DNA from: Psychrobacillus sp042945595 | GTDB taxonomy: Bacteria > Bacillota > Bacilli > Bacillales_A > Planococcaceae | Direction: 5' to 3' | Length of the DNA stretch: 64,000 nt | Assembly (NCBI RefSeq): GCF_042945595.1 | Contig: NZ_CP168493.1 | Span: 1,674,001 to 1,738,000, forward strand | Shown here: positions 24,745-34,469 of the stretch, one piece after another | Layout: the number at the start of each line of letters is the position of its first letter | Position numbering within the stretch: the stretch's first letter is position 1 | Notes under the pieces: generated by a model | Told to the model about the DNA's origin: nothing | What the model saw: the letters and a program-made list of their open reading frames with translations, nothing else | Database searches by the model: none | Translations under genes and position numbers: made by a program

Positions 24745-26166
24745 GTGATTGTATATAAAGAAACGATGGAATTACTTCAAAATACATTCTCCCATTCCTT
24801 TGATTTTATAACGAAGGAATTACAATGGAATGATGATCCAGTTATTCTTTGCTATTATGCAACGATGATTGATACAGCAGTTGTACTGAAACAATTCAAT
24901 CATATACAACTGCGATACGAAACGAACGACCCAAACTGGAATCTAACTCCATTTTCAGAAGAGGAAGAATTTTCAATTGAGCAATTAGAGATAAGTATTT
25001 CCACTGGAGAGACTGTTCTTATATTCCCAAAATCTAATACGATGCTTCGTATAATAATGCCTAAGATTTCTTCAAGAGTACCTTCACCACCACTAAATGA
25101 ATACGTAGTTCGAGGATCTCATGAGGGATTTGTTGAAAATCTAGACGTAAACATAAATTTAATAAGAAAAAAAATGAATACACCTGATTTGAAAATAGAA
25201 AGATTAGTAATTGGTTCTACAACTAATACAAAAGTATCCATCATTTATTTGCGCACAAAAGTAGATCAAGGAGCTTTGGAAGTATTGAAAGAAAGAATAT
25301 CTAAAATAGAGCTAGAAATGTTATATAGTTCGGGGCAGTTAGAAGACTATATAGAGGATTCGATTTGGTCCCCATTTCCTCAGTTTTTAAACACTGAAAG
25401 ACCTGACAGAGTAGTTGCGAATATATTAGAAGGTAGAATTGCCATCCTGTCAGATTCAGATCCTACTGCATTAATTGCCCCAACAACTTTAATCACTTTT
25501 TATGAATCTCCTGATGATTTTAATGGGCGATTATTAGTTGGATCTTTTTATCGATTAGTCCGTTTAGCTAGTTTTTTTATAGCTATATTTTTACCAGCAT
25601 TTTATATTGCTGTAGCTAGCTTCCATTTTGAAATAGTACCAATAGATTTGGGTGAGGAAGTGAAGAGTTCAGTTAGTCATGTTCCTTTTCGTCCCATATT
25701 CGAAGCATTTCTTTTAGAGATAACGATTGAACTTATTCGTGAAGCAAGTATTAGATTGCCCAGTCCTGTAGGCCAAACAATTGGTGTGGTAGGAGGATTA
25801 GTAATTGGGGATGCAATCGTATCTGCGGGACTTGCTTCTAATTTAATGGTAATTGTCGTTGCCTTAACAGCACTTGCTAGCTTTGTAGTCCCTTCAGTTG
25901 AGTTAAGTACTTCGATACGTATTTTAAGATTCCCTTTTATGATTGCAGCCTCGATATTCGGCTTTTTTGGGCTTGTCATGGGATCTCTTATCCTTTTCAT
26001 CCATCTGCTAAATTTACACTCTTTAAATCGACCATATTTGTCTCCCATAATACCTTTTGAACCAAAAAAGTTATTAGAGGTTTTTTTCCCTGTTCCATAT
26101 TATAAGTCGAATACGGTACAAAAGAACTTTTATTTCTTCAAAAAAGGATTGAAGAAAAATGAATAA
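24745..26166 (+). CDS. gerA: Spore germination receptor subunit A (GerA family)
   Basis: A 473-residue membrane protein, first gene of a gerA-gerB-gerC operon. GTG 24745 follows GAGGAAGAGGTG. The N-terminal ~250 residues are the soluble NTD with two subdomains. The membrane domain (~285-460) carries RLVRLASFFIAIFLPAFYIA, ELIREASIRLPSPVGQTIGV and FVVPSVELSTSIR, all family signatures. It acts in the inner spore membrane as part of a nutrient receptor. The next gene overlaps by 8 bp. A CATACTT upstream resembles a sigma-G -10 box, but the -35 is unclear. Confidence 0.93.
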   Translation: MIVYKETMELLQNTFSHSFDFITKELQWNDDPVILCYYATMIDTAVVLKQFNHIQLRYETNDPNWNLTPFSEEEEFSIEQLEISISTGETVLIFPKSNTMLRIIMPKISSRVPSPPLNEYVVRGSHEGFVENLDVNINLIRKKMNTPDLKIERLVIGSTTNTKVSIIYLRTKVDQGALEVLKERISKIELEMLYSSGQLEDYIEDSIWSPFPQFLNTERPDRVVANILEGRIAILSDSDPTALIAPTTLITFYESPDDFNGRLLVGSFYRLVRLASFFIAIFLPAFYIAVASFHFEIVPIDLGEEVKSSVSHVPFRPIFEAFLLEITIELIREASIRLPSPVGQTIGVVGGLVIGDAIVSAGLASNLMVIVVALTALASFVVPSVELSTSIRILRFPFMIAASIFGFFGLVMGSLILFIHLLNLHSLNRPYLSPIIPFEPKKLLEVFFPVPYYKSNTVQKNFYFFKKGLKKNE

Positions 26167-27184
26167 TTGGACAGTGTCTAATAAGCAATTATTTTTATTT
26201 TTATTTATTATTCAAACAGGCACGATTTTTATAACACTTCAAACACGAGTGATAAAAGCTGCAGAACAAAATGCTTGGATTGTATTCACCATAGTCAGTT
26301 TCCTACATTTTGTACTGCTAATCATTTTTAATAAATATTATAAGTACTTTCAATTAAATAAATTTGAAAAGTGGCTTTTTCAAATTTATTGGTATGTTGT
26401 AGTAATTATTTTTTTGGCAACAATCGATTTTTTGTTAATAGTTTGGGTTTTTCCTTTAACACCCCATTTTATAGTTATTGGTTTAATCGTTTTCATTTCT
26501 TTCTATGTAAATATAAGTAAATCCGCCGTGCCATTAAATATATCAGTTATCTTAATCCCTTTCATCATATTGTTTTTAGGAGCATTATTTCTTGCTGTTC
26601 CAGATTTAATCTGGACTAATTTGTTCCCTATAGGTCATATGCAAAAAGACCAATGGATTGGTGGGGGAAAGGAATCATTAAATGCTTTTATCGGTTTGGA
26701 AGCTTTTTTAATATTGCGACCATTCGCGCGAGACAAAAGAGAAATAAAGACAAAACAGATTCTATCCTATCAACTTGCTCTAACTTTATTTTTTTTAATT
26801 ACAATAATGTTCACCATTCTATTTTTTCCGCTGGAAGAATTAAAACTTATTCCTGTGGCGATAACATTTATATTTAAGTCGCAAGATGTTACGTTTGTAG
26901 AACGATTAGATTTGTTTTTTACTTATATTTGGATGATGTGGAGCATAATAACGGCTGCGTTATTTATATTTTTAGGCATTCACCTATATAAAACAATGCA
27001 TAAACGGCATTTTAAATTTACAGTAATCATACATCTTGTCATATTTATTTGCCCTCTATTTTTATTGTCTCGGGAGATACTAAAGACAGCAAATGATTTA
27101 CTAGCGTATGGTCATTTGTTTTTTGGGATATTACTGCCCTTATTTATCCTTTTTAAGGGATGGAGGAAGTCATTGCGTGAGTAA
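26159..27184 (+). CDS. gerB: Spore germination receptor subunit B (GerB/GerAB family)
   Basis: A 341-residue integral membrane protein with about ten predicted helices, of the amino-acid-permease-like GerAB family, which is thought to bind the germinant. It begins NNWTVSNKQLFLFLFIIQTG and contains the conserved GGKESLNAFIGLEAFLILRP region. It overlaps gerA by 8 bp and gerC by 8 bp, so the three subunits are translationally linked. Germinant identity cannot be read. Confidence 0.92.
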   Translation: MNNWTVSNKQLFLFLFIIQTGTIFITLQTRVIKAAEQNAWIVFTIVSFLHFVLLIIFNKYYKYFQLNKFEKWLFQIYWYVVVIIFLATIDFLLIVWVFPLTPHFIVIGLIVFISFYVNISKSAVPLNISVILIPFIILFLGALFLAVPDLIWTNLFPIGHMQKDQWIGGGKESLNAFIGLEAFLILRPFARDKREIKTKQILSYQLALTLFFLITIMFTILFFPLEELKLIPVAITFIFKSQDVTFVERLDLFFTYIWMMWSIITAALFIFLGIHLYKTMHKRHFKFTVIIHLVIFICPLFLLSREILKTANDLLAYGHLFFGILLPLFILFKGWRKSLRE

Positions 27185-28244
27185 AAATATAAGTATATTA
27201 ATAATCGTATTACTCCTATTAAGTGGATGTTGGGATGAACGTCTAAACAAGGATTTTGCGAGTGTACCTATGGTTGGGTTCGAGGGAGAAATAGGTAAAT
27301 TAACGGGTTATTTTGGGTTGCCAGGGGAGCAGCATCAAAGTGAGCAATTTGAAATGTTATCGGCTAAGGGTATATCTGTACAGGACGTAGCTCAAAAAGT
27401 AGATCAAAAAGTAAATGAAAGATTGGATCTGTCAAAATTAACAAGTATATTACTTTCCGATGACACAGTAAAAAGTGATTTAGATCACTATCTAGATGCT
27501 TATTATCGAAATTCTCGGAGCCGATTAAATACTGTGCTAATAATTACGGAAGGCAGTACAGCACCATTTATTCAATATGGAGATAAAATGGGTAGTGATG
27601 TAAATAATTATTACAGTGAATTTGTAGAAGGATTTAAACTAGAATCTGTTTTAACTAAAGCGGATATTCAGCAGTCTCTCTCTGACTTAAAGGATGAAGC
27701 AATTGACTTAACTTTGCCATATATCAGAATGTCCAAAGAAGGGAATATTCCAGAATTAATTGGGCTTGCTCTGTTTAGCGGGAAAAAATTCTCGGGAAAA
27801 ACGTTAAATAAAGATGACTCCATCGTATTGCAACTGATGAAAAAGAAGAAAGGGAAGTATCCTTTTTTAACGTTCTCACACAAAGAAGTCCCTTTAACGA
27901 TTAGAGTTGATAATTTACAAAGGAAAATGAAATGGGACGGTACGCATATTGAAATACATTATAAAATGAAAATAGGAATAATAGAATATTATAAGAATCA
28001 TTTATTAGAGAAAAAAGAAATTCAGGAATTAGAAAAATTTTTAGAAGAAACATTTACGAAACAAATGGATGAAATTTTAAAAGTCTTACACGATAGTAAT
28101 TGTGACGCTCTTGGAATAGGTCGTTATGCAAGGGCCTTTCATCCAGATGTATTTGAGAAAAATAAATGGAATGAAATATATCCAACCTTAACTATTACAC
28201 CGACTGTGCAAGTAAAAATTATTGAAACAGGCATAGCGGATTGA
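27177..28244 (+). CDS. gerC: Spore germination receptor lipoprotein C (Ger(x)C family)
   Basis: A 355-residue lipoprotein subunit. GTG 27177 has TGGAGGAAG upstream and gives a short signal peptide with lipobox LLSGC followed by WDERLNKDF, the usual GerC N-terminus. The body has the family's three-domain pattern and ends with the conserved HPDVFEKNKWNEIYPTLTI region. Lipidated GerC completes the receptor at the inner spore membrane. Confidence 0.93.
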   Translation: MSKNISILIIVLLLLSGCWDERLNKDFASVPMVGFEGEIGKLTGYFGLPGEQHQSEQFEMLSAKGISVQDVAQKVDQKVNERLDLSKLTSILLSDDTVKSDLDHYLDAYYRNSRSRLNTVLIITEGSTAPFIQYGDKMGSDVNNYYSEFVEGFKLESVLTKADIQQSLSDLKDEAIDLTLPYIRMSKEGNIPELIGLALFSGKKFSGKTLNKDDSIVLQLMKKKKGKYPFLTFSHKEVPLTIRVDNLQRKMKWDGTHIEIHYKMKIGIIEYYKNHLLEKKEIQELEKFLEETFTKQMDEILKVLHDSNCDALGIGRYARAFHPDVFEKNKWNEIYPTLTITPTVQVKIIETGIAD

Positions 28245-28274
28245 AAAACGACAATTTTACGCGTCGTTTTTTTT
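28244..28274. terminator. Shared bidirectional terminator between gerC and the MATE gene
   Basis: AAAAACGAC/GTCGTTTTT with a 10-nt loop; T tracts on both sides. On the minus strand the MATE stop codon falls inside the hairpin. Confidence 0.85.
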
Positions 28275-29612
28275 GATTTTCCTTTGTAAATAAATGAGTC
28301 TTGAACCAAGTGTGAGAGCTCCTAGCGTTAGACCAACAATAAGGCCAATCCAATAGCCGAATCGTTCAAAAGAAGTATAATTTGCTAGAATATATCCTGT
28401 AGGTAACCCAATAATCCAATACGAAACGATAGCCATTATAAAAGTGATCGTGACATCTTTATAACCTCGAAGTGCTCCTTGAACTGGAGCTTGAATGGAA
28501 TCTGAAAGCTGAAATAATGCCGCAAAGAAGAAAAATTGAACCGTCAACGTGATTACTGCTTGATCATCCGTATAGATTGTTGCAATTTGTTCTCTAAATA
28601 GGAGCAATATTGTCGCTGAGATAAAGCTAAACAATATAGCTGTAATTACTGCTAACCAACTATAGGTTTTTGCATCTTTCAAACGATTGGCACCAACTTC
28701 ATAACCAACTAAAATGGTTGTTCCCATGGCAATGCTTAATGGAACCATATAAAGCAGAGAGGTGAAATTCATGGCAATTTGGTGTGCGGATATTACTGCG
28801 GTTGAATAAGTGCTCATAAGAATAGTAACAGCAGAAAAAATCGTTGTTTCAGCAAAAATCGACAATCCAATTGGTAAGCCTATTTTAGTTAAAACCTTAA
28901 ATTTGATGAAGGATGGTTTACTCCAACCGTGGAATATCCTTAACTCCGCAAAAGGTTTGTTGCGATATACGATAAAGATTGCAATAAATAATATTAACCA
29001 ATATGTAAGTGCAGATGCTAGCCCTGCACCAGCCCCTCCAAGTGCAGGCATTCCAAGTTTCCCATATATAAATATATAGTTTAATGCAATATTGATAGGA
29101 GCAGATAACAGCGTAATAATCATCGATACACGAGTTTTTCCTAGTGCATCAATAAAAGAACGGAGCACACTATAGAGAAATAAAGGAATAAGTCCAATAC
29201 TCATCATATACAAATAATCCTTTGCCACGACGCGTACACTATCCTCAAGCGGGATGAGTTGTAGCGCAGGATCAATAAACAATAAAATACCAAAAAATAT
29301 CACAATTGCCAACACAATAGCAATATAAAATCCTTGTTGCACAAAGATGGGTACGTCTTCCTTCTTTTTCGCACCCATTAATTGTGCTACAATGGGCGTA
29401 ATGCCTAGTAAAATACCTGTTAGTCCAGTATATACAGGCACCCAAAGTGATGAGCCAATAGAAACACCTGCTAAATGATCAATACTATATTTACTCGTCA
29501 TTAAAACATCGAAAAAAGTCATTAAATACAGGGCAACCTGAGTGACTAATATTGGGACGACTATTTTGATCATTTGAAAACTTTTTTCTGATAATGTTTT
29601 TGTTTCTTGCAT
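28257..29612 (-). CDS. MATE-family multidrug/Na+ antiporter
   Basis: A 451-residue membrane protein with about 12 helices in two halves, of the NorM-like MATE family. Visible: N-terminal VPILVTQVALYLMTFFDVLM, the GTNxIxAQ-like SSLWVPVYTGLTGILLGITP, and AGAGLASALTYW. It exports cationic compounds using an ion gradient; the substrate is unknown. AAAGGATG precedes the ATG. It may correspond to B. subtilis YojI. Confidence 0.9.
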   Translation of the reverse strand: MQETKTLSEKSFQMIKIVVPILVTQVALYLMTFFDVLMTSKYSIDHLAGVSIGSSLWVPVYTGLTGILLGITPIVAQLMGAKKKEDVPIFVQQGFYIAIVLAIVIFFGILLFIDPALQLIPLEDSVRVVAKDYLYMMSIGLIPLFLYSVLRSFIDALGKTRVSMIITLLSAPINIALNYIFIYGKLGMPALGGAGAGLASALTYWLILFIAIFIVYRNKPFAELRIFHGWSKPSFIKFKVLTKIGLPIGLSIFAETTIFSAVTILMSTYSTAVISAHQIAMNFTSLLYMVPLSIAMGTTILVGYEVGANRLKDAKTYSWLAVITAILFSFISATILLLFREQIATIYTDDQAVITLTVQFFFFAALFQLSDSIQAPVQGALRGYKDVTITFIMAIVSYWIIGLPTGYILANYTSFERFGYWIGLIVGLTLGALTLGSRLIYLQRKIKKNDA

Positions 29613-29657
29613 TTTGCATACATCCTTTAAAGTTATAAGATAGTTAGGAGATTATTA

Positions 29658-30749
29658 ATGAATAATAACACAATTGTTTTAACAGGTGGAGGAACTGCGG
29701 GACATGTTTCATTAAACCAAGCAATTATTCCTGAATTAAAAGAAAAAGGCTATGAAATACATTATATAGGTTCTTCTGATGGAATAGAAAAAACAATAAT
29801 TACTGAAAACTTCCCGGAAATACCATATTATGCGATTTCAAATGGAAAGCTTAGACGGTATTTTTCTATGAAGAATTTTTCCGATCCTATTAAAGTTCTT
29901 TATGGCACCATGCAAGCCGCAATGATCCTCCAAAAAGTAAAACCATCTCTCGTATTTTCAAAAGGTGGATTTGTCTCGGTTCCCGTTGTAATTGCAGCAA
30001 AACTGGCAAACATACCAGTAGTTATTCATGAATCTGATATTACACTTGGGCTTGCGAATAAAATTGCTAGTTCCTTTTCAAAACATGTTTTTACAGTTTT
30101 TGATGAGACGTTGAAATACTTGCCTGCAGAAAAAGCTTCCTCTATCGGAGCAATTATTCGCCCAGATTTGTTAAATGGAAATTCCTTTACTGCAGAGGAG
30201 TTAACTGGTTTCAGAGCTGATAAAGAGACCATTATCATAATGGGGGGCAGCCAAGGAGCAGCAAAAATAAATGAGGCTATTTATGAAAATATAGATGTTT
30301 TAACAGAAAAATACCAGATCATTCATCTTTGTGGTAAAGGAAATGTAAATATGTCCTTAAAAGGTAAGCCGCATTATATTGCGTATGAATATGTTAATAA
30401 CGAGTTGCCTCATTTATTGAAAATATCGAATTATGTTATTACGAGAGCAGGTTCAAACTCCATATTTGAGTTTTTAGCGCTAAAAAAACCGATGCTTTTA
30501 ATACCTCTTTCTATTCATGCAAGTAGAGGTGATCAACTATTAAATGCGAACTACTTTGAAGAAAAAGGATTTGGACTTGTTTTAGAGGAAGACAACTTAA
30601 CTCCAACAACGTTTTTAGAATCACTTACGAGACTAGTTCAACAAGCAGACGAAATTACTGTAAAACAAAACGGAACTACTACTTCTAAAACACCAGCAGA
30701 ATTTGTTGAAACACTTTTAACTTATAAGAAAAATGCAAGCGTCCTTTAA
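29658..30749 (+). CDS. murG: MurG-like UDP-GlcNAc transferase
   Basis: A 363-residue GT28 glycosyltransferase: TGGGTAGHV (lipid-acceptor loop), FSKGGFVSVPVVIAAKLANI, HESDITLGLANK, MGGSQGAAKINEAI and SRAGSNSIFEFLALKKPMLL (donor site). MurG adds GlcNAc to lipid I at the inner face of the membrane. Its solitary position, away from the division/cell-wall cluster, suggests a second MurG of the type present in some Bacillales. The last codons coincide with the start of repeat copy 2. GTTAGGAG precedes the ATG. Confidence 0.9.
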   Translation: MNNNTIVLTGGGTAGHVSLNQAIIPELKEKGYEIHYIGSSDGIEKTIITENFPEIPYYAISNGKLRRYFSMKNFSDPIKVLYGTMQAAMILQKVKPSLVFSKGGFVSVPVVIAAKLANIPVVIHESDITLGLANKIASSFSKHVFTVFDETLKYLPAEKASSIGAIIRPDLLNGNSFTAEELTGFRADKETIIIMGGSQGAAKINEAIYENIDVLTEKYQIIHLCGKGNVNMSLKGKPHYIAYEYVNNELPHLLKISNYVITRAGSNSIFEFLALKKPMLLIPLSIHASRGDQLLNANYFEEKGFGLVLEEDNLTPTTFLESLTRLVQQADEITVKQNGTTTSKTPAEFVETLLTYKKNASVL

Positions 30750-31063
30750 GTGCATTTGGGCATCACCAATTCCCGAGTGCTTTGGACTAAACATTGGCTA
30801 CACTATTAGACTTTTATGTAGGATCTGGAAGTGTCTGCGTCACTTCCAGATCCTCTTTTTTCGGTAATCTTGTGGCGGATGTTTATCCGTTGTCCTTTTG
30901 AAATATCTAGAGACAAGGTACATATGGTTTGGTAAATGAGGAAATAATTCCTTTCCTACTCTTTTAAAAGTGGACGAAGATACAATTCCGTCCGCTCAGC
31001 GCTTCTTTATTAATGGATTCTATCTATTTTTCTCTAGTAACACCTACTCTAATAATGCAACTA
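30731..31063 (+). repeat. Dispersed hairpin-bearing intergenic element, copy 2
   Basis: Same block order as copy 1: ATGCAAGCGTCCTTTAAGTG (overlapping the murG stop), AGTGCTTTGGACTAAACATT, GGCTACACTATTA, a 13-bp hairpin (30821-30853), TTTTTTCGGTAATCTTGTGG, CGGATG, CTACTCTTTTAAAAG, CTATCTATTTTTCTCT, ending near AATAATGCAAC. Orientation is that of murG. The stem differs from copy 1 by paired changes that keep base pairing. The rest of this gap (31064-31204) shows nothing recognisable. Confidence 0.75.
30821..30860 (+). terminator. Terminator hairpin inside repeat copy 2
   Basis: GGATCTGGAAGTG/CACTTCCAGATCC, 7-nt loop, then TCTTTTTT. It serves murG. Confidence 0.85.
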
Positions 31064-31204
31064 CTGAATCATGTATACCGTGGACGGTAAAGTAAAAATA
31101 TATGGGAAGTCCTGCGTTAGGTAGTAACCATTCGGAAGCCCTTCAAGTCGTTGTGAATACTGTATCCGTAGTATTTCAATTTCATATACCTACTAATTTA
31201 AAAA

Positions 31205-31241
31205 TAAAGAACTCCCGTCAAATAAATAGTTGACGGGAGTT
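31205..31241 (-). terminator. Terminator of the GNAT gene
   Basis: AACTCCCGTCA/TGACGGGAGTT with a 10-nt loop; TTCTTTATTTTT follows on the minus strand. Confidence 0.8.
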
Positions 31242-31252
31242 TATGCATAATC

Positions 31253-31801
31253 TCACATTGCTTGTTCTTCTTCTGTATTTTCTTGAAGCATAACTAGGTG
31301 GAATAAATCTTTAGGAATGTAGTAAAGATCGAAAGTATCTTTTTCTTTATTAATTGCTTCATATATGTTTGGATGCGTATCATTTGCTTTCATTGAGTAA
31401 GGTAGTTTTTCAGTAGCCCGTATACTTTTTGCGTTGTTTTTTCGTATACGTAAAAAGATTGTATGAATATCTGTTTCAAAAAACATTTCCTGTAAAAACT
31501 GTTCTTTAGCTTTTTTGTTATATCCAAGTCCTTGAAAAGGTTTACCAATCCAAGTGCCAAGAAACCCTGCTCCATTTTCGATATCAAACAAATTAATCGT
31601 ACCAATCGGTTGACCGAAATCACTAACTATTGTTCGAGATATAGAAAGACCTTTCTCTTCTTCTTCCATTAACTGTTTTGTTATAAACCAATATTCATCT
31701 GCTGAACTTGCTTTATTGCGTACATATGCAAGTACGGATGGTTCCGCCATTAATTCATATAATGCCGTACATTCATGTAAATCACGTTTTCTAATCAACA
31801 A
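31253..31801 (-). CDS. GNAT-family N-acetyltransferase (RimJ/RimL-like)
   Basis: A 182-residue acetyltransferase. It starts at TTG 31801, with GGGGGG five bases upstream. GNAT features: GQPIGTINLFDIENGAGFLG (strands 2-4), the acetyl-CoA loop region TWIGKPFQGLGYNKKAKEQF, and IFLRIRKNNAKSIRATEKL typical of the RimJ/L branch. The acceptor is unknown. The transcript probably begins upstream of the tRNA-like element at 31.9 kb, whose 3' end lies 79 bp before this start. Confidence 0.82.
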   Translation of the reverse strand: MLIRKRDLHECTALYELMAEPSVLAYVRNKASSADEYWFITKQLMEEEEKGLSISRTIVSDFGQPIGTINLFDIENGAGFLGTWIGKPFQGLGYNKKAKEQFLQEMFFETDIHTIFLRIRKNNAKSIRATEKLPYSMKANDTHPNIYEAINKEKDTFDLYYIPKDLFHLVMLQENTEEEQAM

Positions 31802-31879
31802 AAGTGCCCCCCAAAAGAACCATAAATGAGCAGTATCATCCTAGGTCCCTGAAATTTTTCATTTCGAATTGCATAAAAA

Positions 31880-31949
31880 ATTTCGGGGTAGGAATCGAAC
31901 CTACTAGGACCAGCTCAAAACTGGTGGCGCACCATTTGCCTTCCCACGA
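31880..31949 (-). other. tRNA-like element (degenerate cloverleaf, anticodon TTG)
   Basis: On the minus strand: a perfect T arm (GTAGG-TTCGATT-CCTAC), a 4-nt variable loop and a perfect anticodon arm (ACCAG-TTTTGAG-CTGGT, reading TTG, a Gln anticodon). The D arm is short (GGC...GCC) with a GG-containing loop. The acceptor stem is poor: TCGTGGG against CCCGAAA pairs at about 5 of 7, and no CCA is encoded; TTTTTT follows. A pseudo-tRNA rather than an ordinary tRNA-Gln is likely. Confidence 0.5.
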
Positions 31950-32427
31950 CAAAGCGAACTTTGTCTTATAAAATTATTTGCTTTTATAATATACTAATTT
32001 TTGTTCCATTTGCATAGTTAAATTTCTAAAAAAAATTGTTAATTTTTTGTGAAGAAAAAATTTCTAAAACGGTCTAAAAACTTGTATCTTTTTTTCTAAA
32101 TACATATGATTGATGCATACAAGAAACAACGCTGAATGGAGATCATTTGATCATATAACTCATGCAATAATTACATTCAACTATATGACATTACTATATG
32201 AATTATCTGAACATTATGTGTCACTAATTAGTAAAAAAAAGATGATATGAACATAACTTATGTCAAGGAAACGGCAGCTATTCCTACTAAGTTTGCTAAA
32301 ATCAATATTCTAGTATTGGGACTACTTTAGGGAAAACTCATAAAGTGAAAAGAAACTTTGGAAAATTACAGGCATACTGTTCAAATACTAACTCAAACGA
32401 CTATTTTAAATGGGGGATTAAATAGGT
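31950..32427. other. AT-rich intergenic region with UUCG hairpin, no gene seen
   Basis: At its left edge the minus strand reads GACAAAG-TTCG-CTTTGTC (31948-31965), a 7-bp stem with a UUCG tetraloop, running into the tRNA-like element. The remainder up to the response regulator is AT-rich and must hold promoters for both directions; none is clear enough to assign. No ORF with a ribosome site. Confidence 0.45.
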
Positions 32428-33099
32428 ATGAAACGACAAATATTACTCATTGAGGATGAAGTGAATATAGCAAAGTTCGTGGAATTGGAACTAAAGCATG
32501 AAAACTTTGAAGTAACGGTTGTACATGATGGTAGAAAAGGGTTGGAATATGCACTTTTTGAAGCCTATGATCTGTTATTAGTTGATCTGATGTTACCAAG
32601 TTTAAATGGACTAGAAATATGTAGAAGAGTTAGAAAACAAAAAAACACACCTATCATCCTAATTACTGCGCGTGATGCCATAATTGATCGAGTTTCGGGT
32701 CTAGAGGCTGGTGCGGACGACTATGTGGTAAAACCTTTTGCTATAGAAGAACTACTTGCCAGAATACGAGCGATTTTACGCAGGGTTGGTGGGGAAGATG
32801 AACGGAATTCAAAATTAGTTATGTCTGAATTATTAGTGGATAAAAATGCACATCAAGTTTTCTATCAAGACAATCAAATCGAACTAACAAAAACAGAGTA
32901 TGATTTGTTGGTTCTTTTAATGGAAAACAAAAATAAAGTGCTTGCTAGAGAGTCAATTTTAGAAACAGTATGGGGGTATGATGTTGAAGCAGAAACAAAT
33001 GTAGTGGATGTTTATATTAGACATCTTAGAAAAAAAATTCCAGAAATGTCTCATATGATTGAAACTGTTAGAGGAGTCGGGTATGTGATGCGTCAATGA
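32428..33099 (+). CDS. arlR: OmpR-family response regulator, ArlR-like
   Basis: A 223-residue response regulator: receiver domain with acidic pocket (IEDE), phospho-acceptor Asp53 in LLLVDLMLPSLNG and conserved Lys in DYVVKPFA. The C-terminal winged helix is LTKTEYDLLVLLMENKNKVL ... VVDVYIRHLRKKI. It overlaps the kinase gene by 4 bp (ATGA). The partner kinase most resembles ArlS, hence the label. In staphylococci ArlRS controls adhesion, autolysis and metabolism; the targets here are unknown. Confidence 0.88.
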   Translation: MKRQILLIEDEVNIAKFVELELKHENFEVTVVHDGRKGLEYALFEAYDLLLVDLMLPSLNGLEICRRVRKQKNTPIILITARDAIIDRVSGLEAGADDYVVKPFAIEELLARIRAILRRVGGEDERNSKLVMSELLVDKNAHQVFYQDNQIELTKTEYDLLVLLMENKNKVLARESILETVWGYDVEAETNVVDVYIRHLRKKIPEMSHMIETVRGVGYVMRQ

Positions 33100-34469
33100 A
33101 AAACTGGACACTTCAAAAAAAATGGACTTATAGCTCTGCTATTTCTATTTTTTTAAGCTTTCTGACAATGTGTGTCATACTTTATTTTTCTCTTTTTAAT
33201 TGGATGCTCATTTCTGAAAAGAAAATTGCGCAAAATACATTGAATGAAGTAGTCCAATTTTTACAATCGAAAGGACCATTTATAACAATTCAAGACATTA
33301 GTAGAAATCGAACATTGTTAAACCAAATTGTCAACCAAAAGCAGTCAATTAGATTATTAAACAAAGACGGAATTGAATTACTGCGCATAAATGATGCGAG
33401 TAATTTCCCGGAATACTCAAAAGAATCCTCTACTGAATTTCAGAGAGATGTGATAAATAATCAACTTGTTTATCATAAAGTAGAAGAATTGAATTTTGGA
33501 ACTTTTTCTGGATTTGTAGAAATTTCTCATAGTTTAGAAAGCTTCTCAGAGCTCATGAACTATATTTTAATTGCAATGCTTATATTCGCGGTTATTTCTC
33601 TTCTAATTTCTGCACTTATTGGGTATTCCTTATCTTCAATTTTATTAAAACCAATTAAGGAACTTAGAGGTGAGATGCAGCGGGCCAAGCAACATAAGTT
33701 TTCCGAAAAAGTTAATTTTCATTACTCGTCAAATGATGAATTAGGAGAATTGTTAATAATTTACAAAGAACTTATGAACGAAGTTTCCAAAACAATTAAA
33801 AGACAGGATGAATTTATTTACAATGTTTCGCATGAGTTAAGAACACCTATACAGGTTGTAGAAGGCCATTTGTCCCTTCTTAATCGTTGGGGAAAAGATG
33901 ATCGACATGTTTTAGACGAGTCTTTAAAAATCTCTTTAGAAGAAATACAAAAAATGAAGAGGTTAATGGAAGAAATGCTAAAACTTGCGAGAAGGGAACA
34001 TGCAGAAGAAACATTTCAAACAAGTATTTTAGAGGTGGCCTTGTTTTTACAAAAAGAATATAAATTGATTCATCCTAAAGTGGCAATTTCAATGGAAATT
34101 AATCCCGATTACTTTGTAACAATTCAACCAACTGCTTTACAGCAAATCTTTCGAAACTTGATTGATAATTCTATTAAATATAACGAAAATGATCCAATTA
34201 TTACGATTACAGTAACTCGAAATGATAAAAACATGATTATTACATTAGTGGATAACGGAATTGGAATCTCTGGTCATCAATTTACGCAAATTTTTGAACG
34301 GTTTTATACTGTAGATGAAGCTAGAACAAAATCAAAAGGTGGATCCGGTTTAGGTTTAAGTATTGTTAATATGTTGGTAAAAGAATATAAGGGGAACATT
34401 GACGTAGAAAGTGAATTGGGAAAAGGCACAACGTTCCGTGTTTACCTTCCATATAGTACTGGTAAATGA
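33096..34469 (+). CDS. arlS: Sensor histidine kinase, ArlS-like
   Basis: A 457-residue membrane kinase: TM1 (about 14-38), extracellular sensor (~40-150), TM2 (~152-178), HAMP, dimerisation box NVSHELRTPIQVVEGHLSLL with the phosphorylated His, then HATPase boxes FRNLIDNSIKYNEND, DNGIGI and GGSGLGLSIV. The RTPIQVVEGHLSLLNRWGKD sequence is ArlS-like. It is translationally coupled to its regulator. No metabolic ligand motif is seen in the sensor domain. Confidence 0.9.
   Translation: MKNWTLQKKWTYSSAISIFLSFLTMCVILYFSLFNWMLISEKKIAQNTLNEVVQFLQSKGPFITIQDISRNRTLLNQIVNQKQSIRLLNKDGIELLRINDASNFPEYSKESSTEFQRDVINNQLVYHKVEELNFGTFSGFVEISHSLESFSELMNYILIAMLIFAVISLLISALIGYSLSSILLKPIKELRGEMQRAKQHKFSEKVNFHYSSNDELGELLIIYKELMNEVSKTIKRQDEFIYNVSHELRTPIQVVEGHLSLLNRWGKDDRHVLDESLKISLEEIQKMKRLMEEMLKLARREHAEETFQTSILEVALFLQKEYKLIHPKVAISMEINPDYFVTIQPTALQQIFRNLIDNSIKYNENDPIITITVTRNDKNMIITLVDNGIGISGHQFTQIFERFYTVDEARTKSKGGSGLGLSIVNMLVKEYKGNIDVESELGKGTTFRVYLPYSTGK

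Noticed and set aside
31880..31949. Ordinary functional tRNA-Gln
   Set aside because: Acceptor stem pairs poorly, D arm is short, and other canonical features are missing; called tRNA-like instead.
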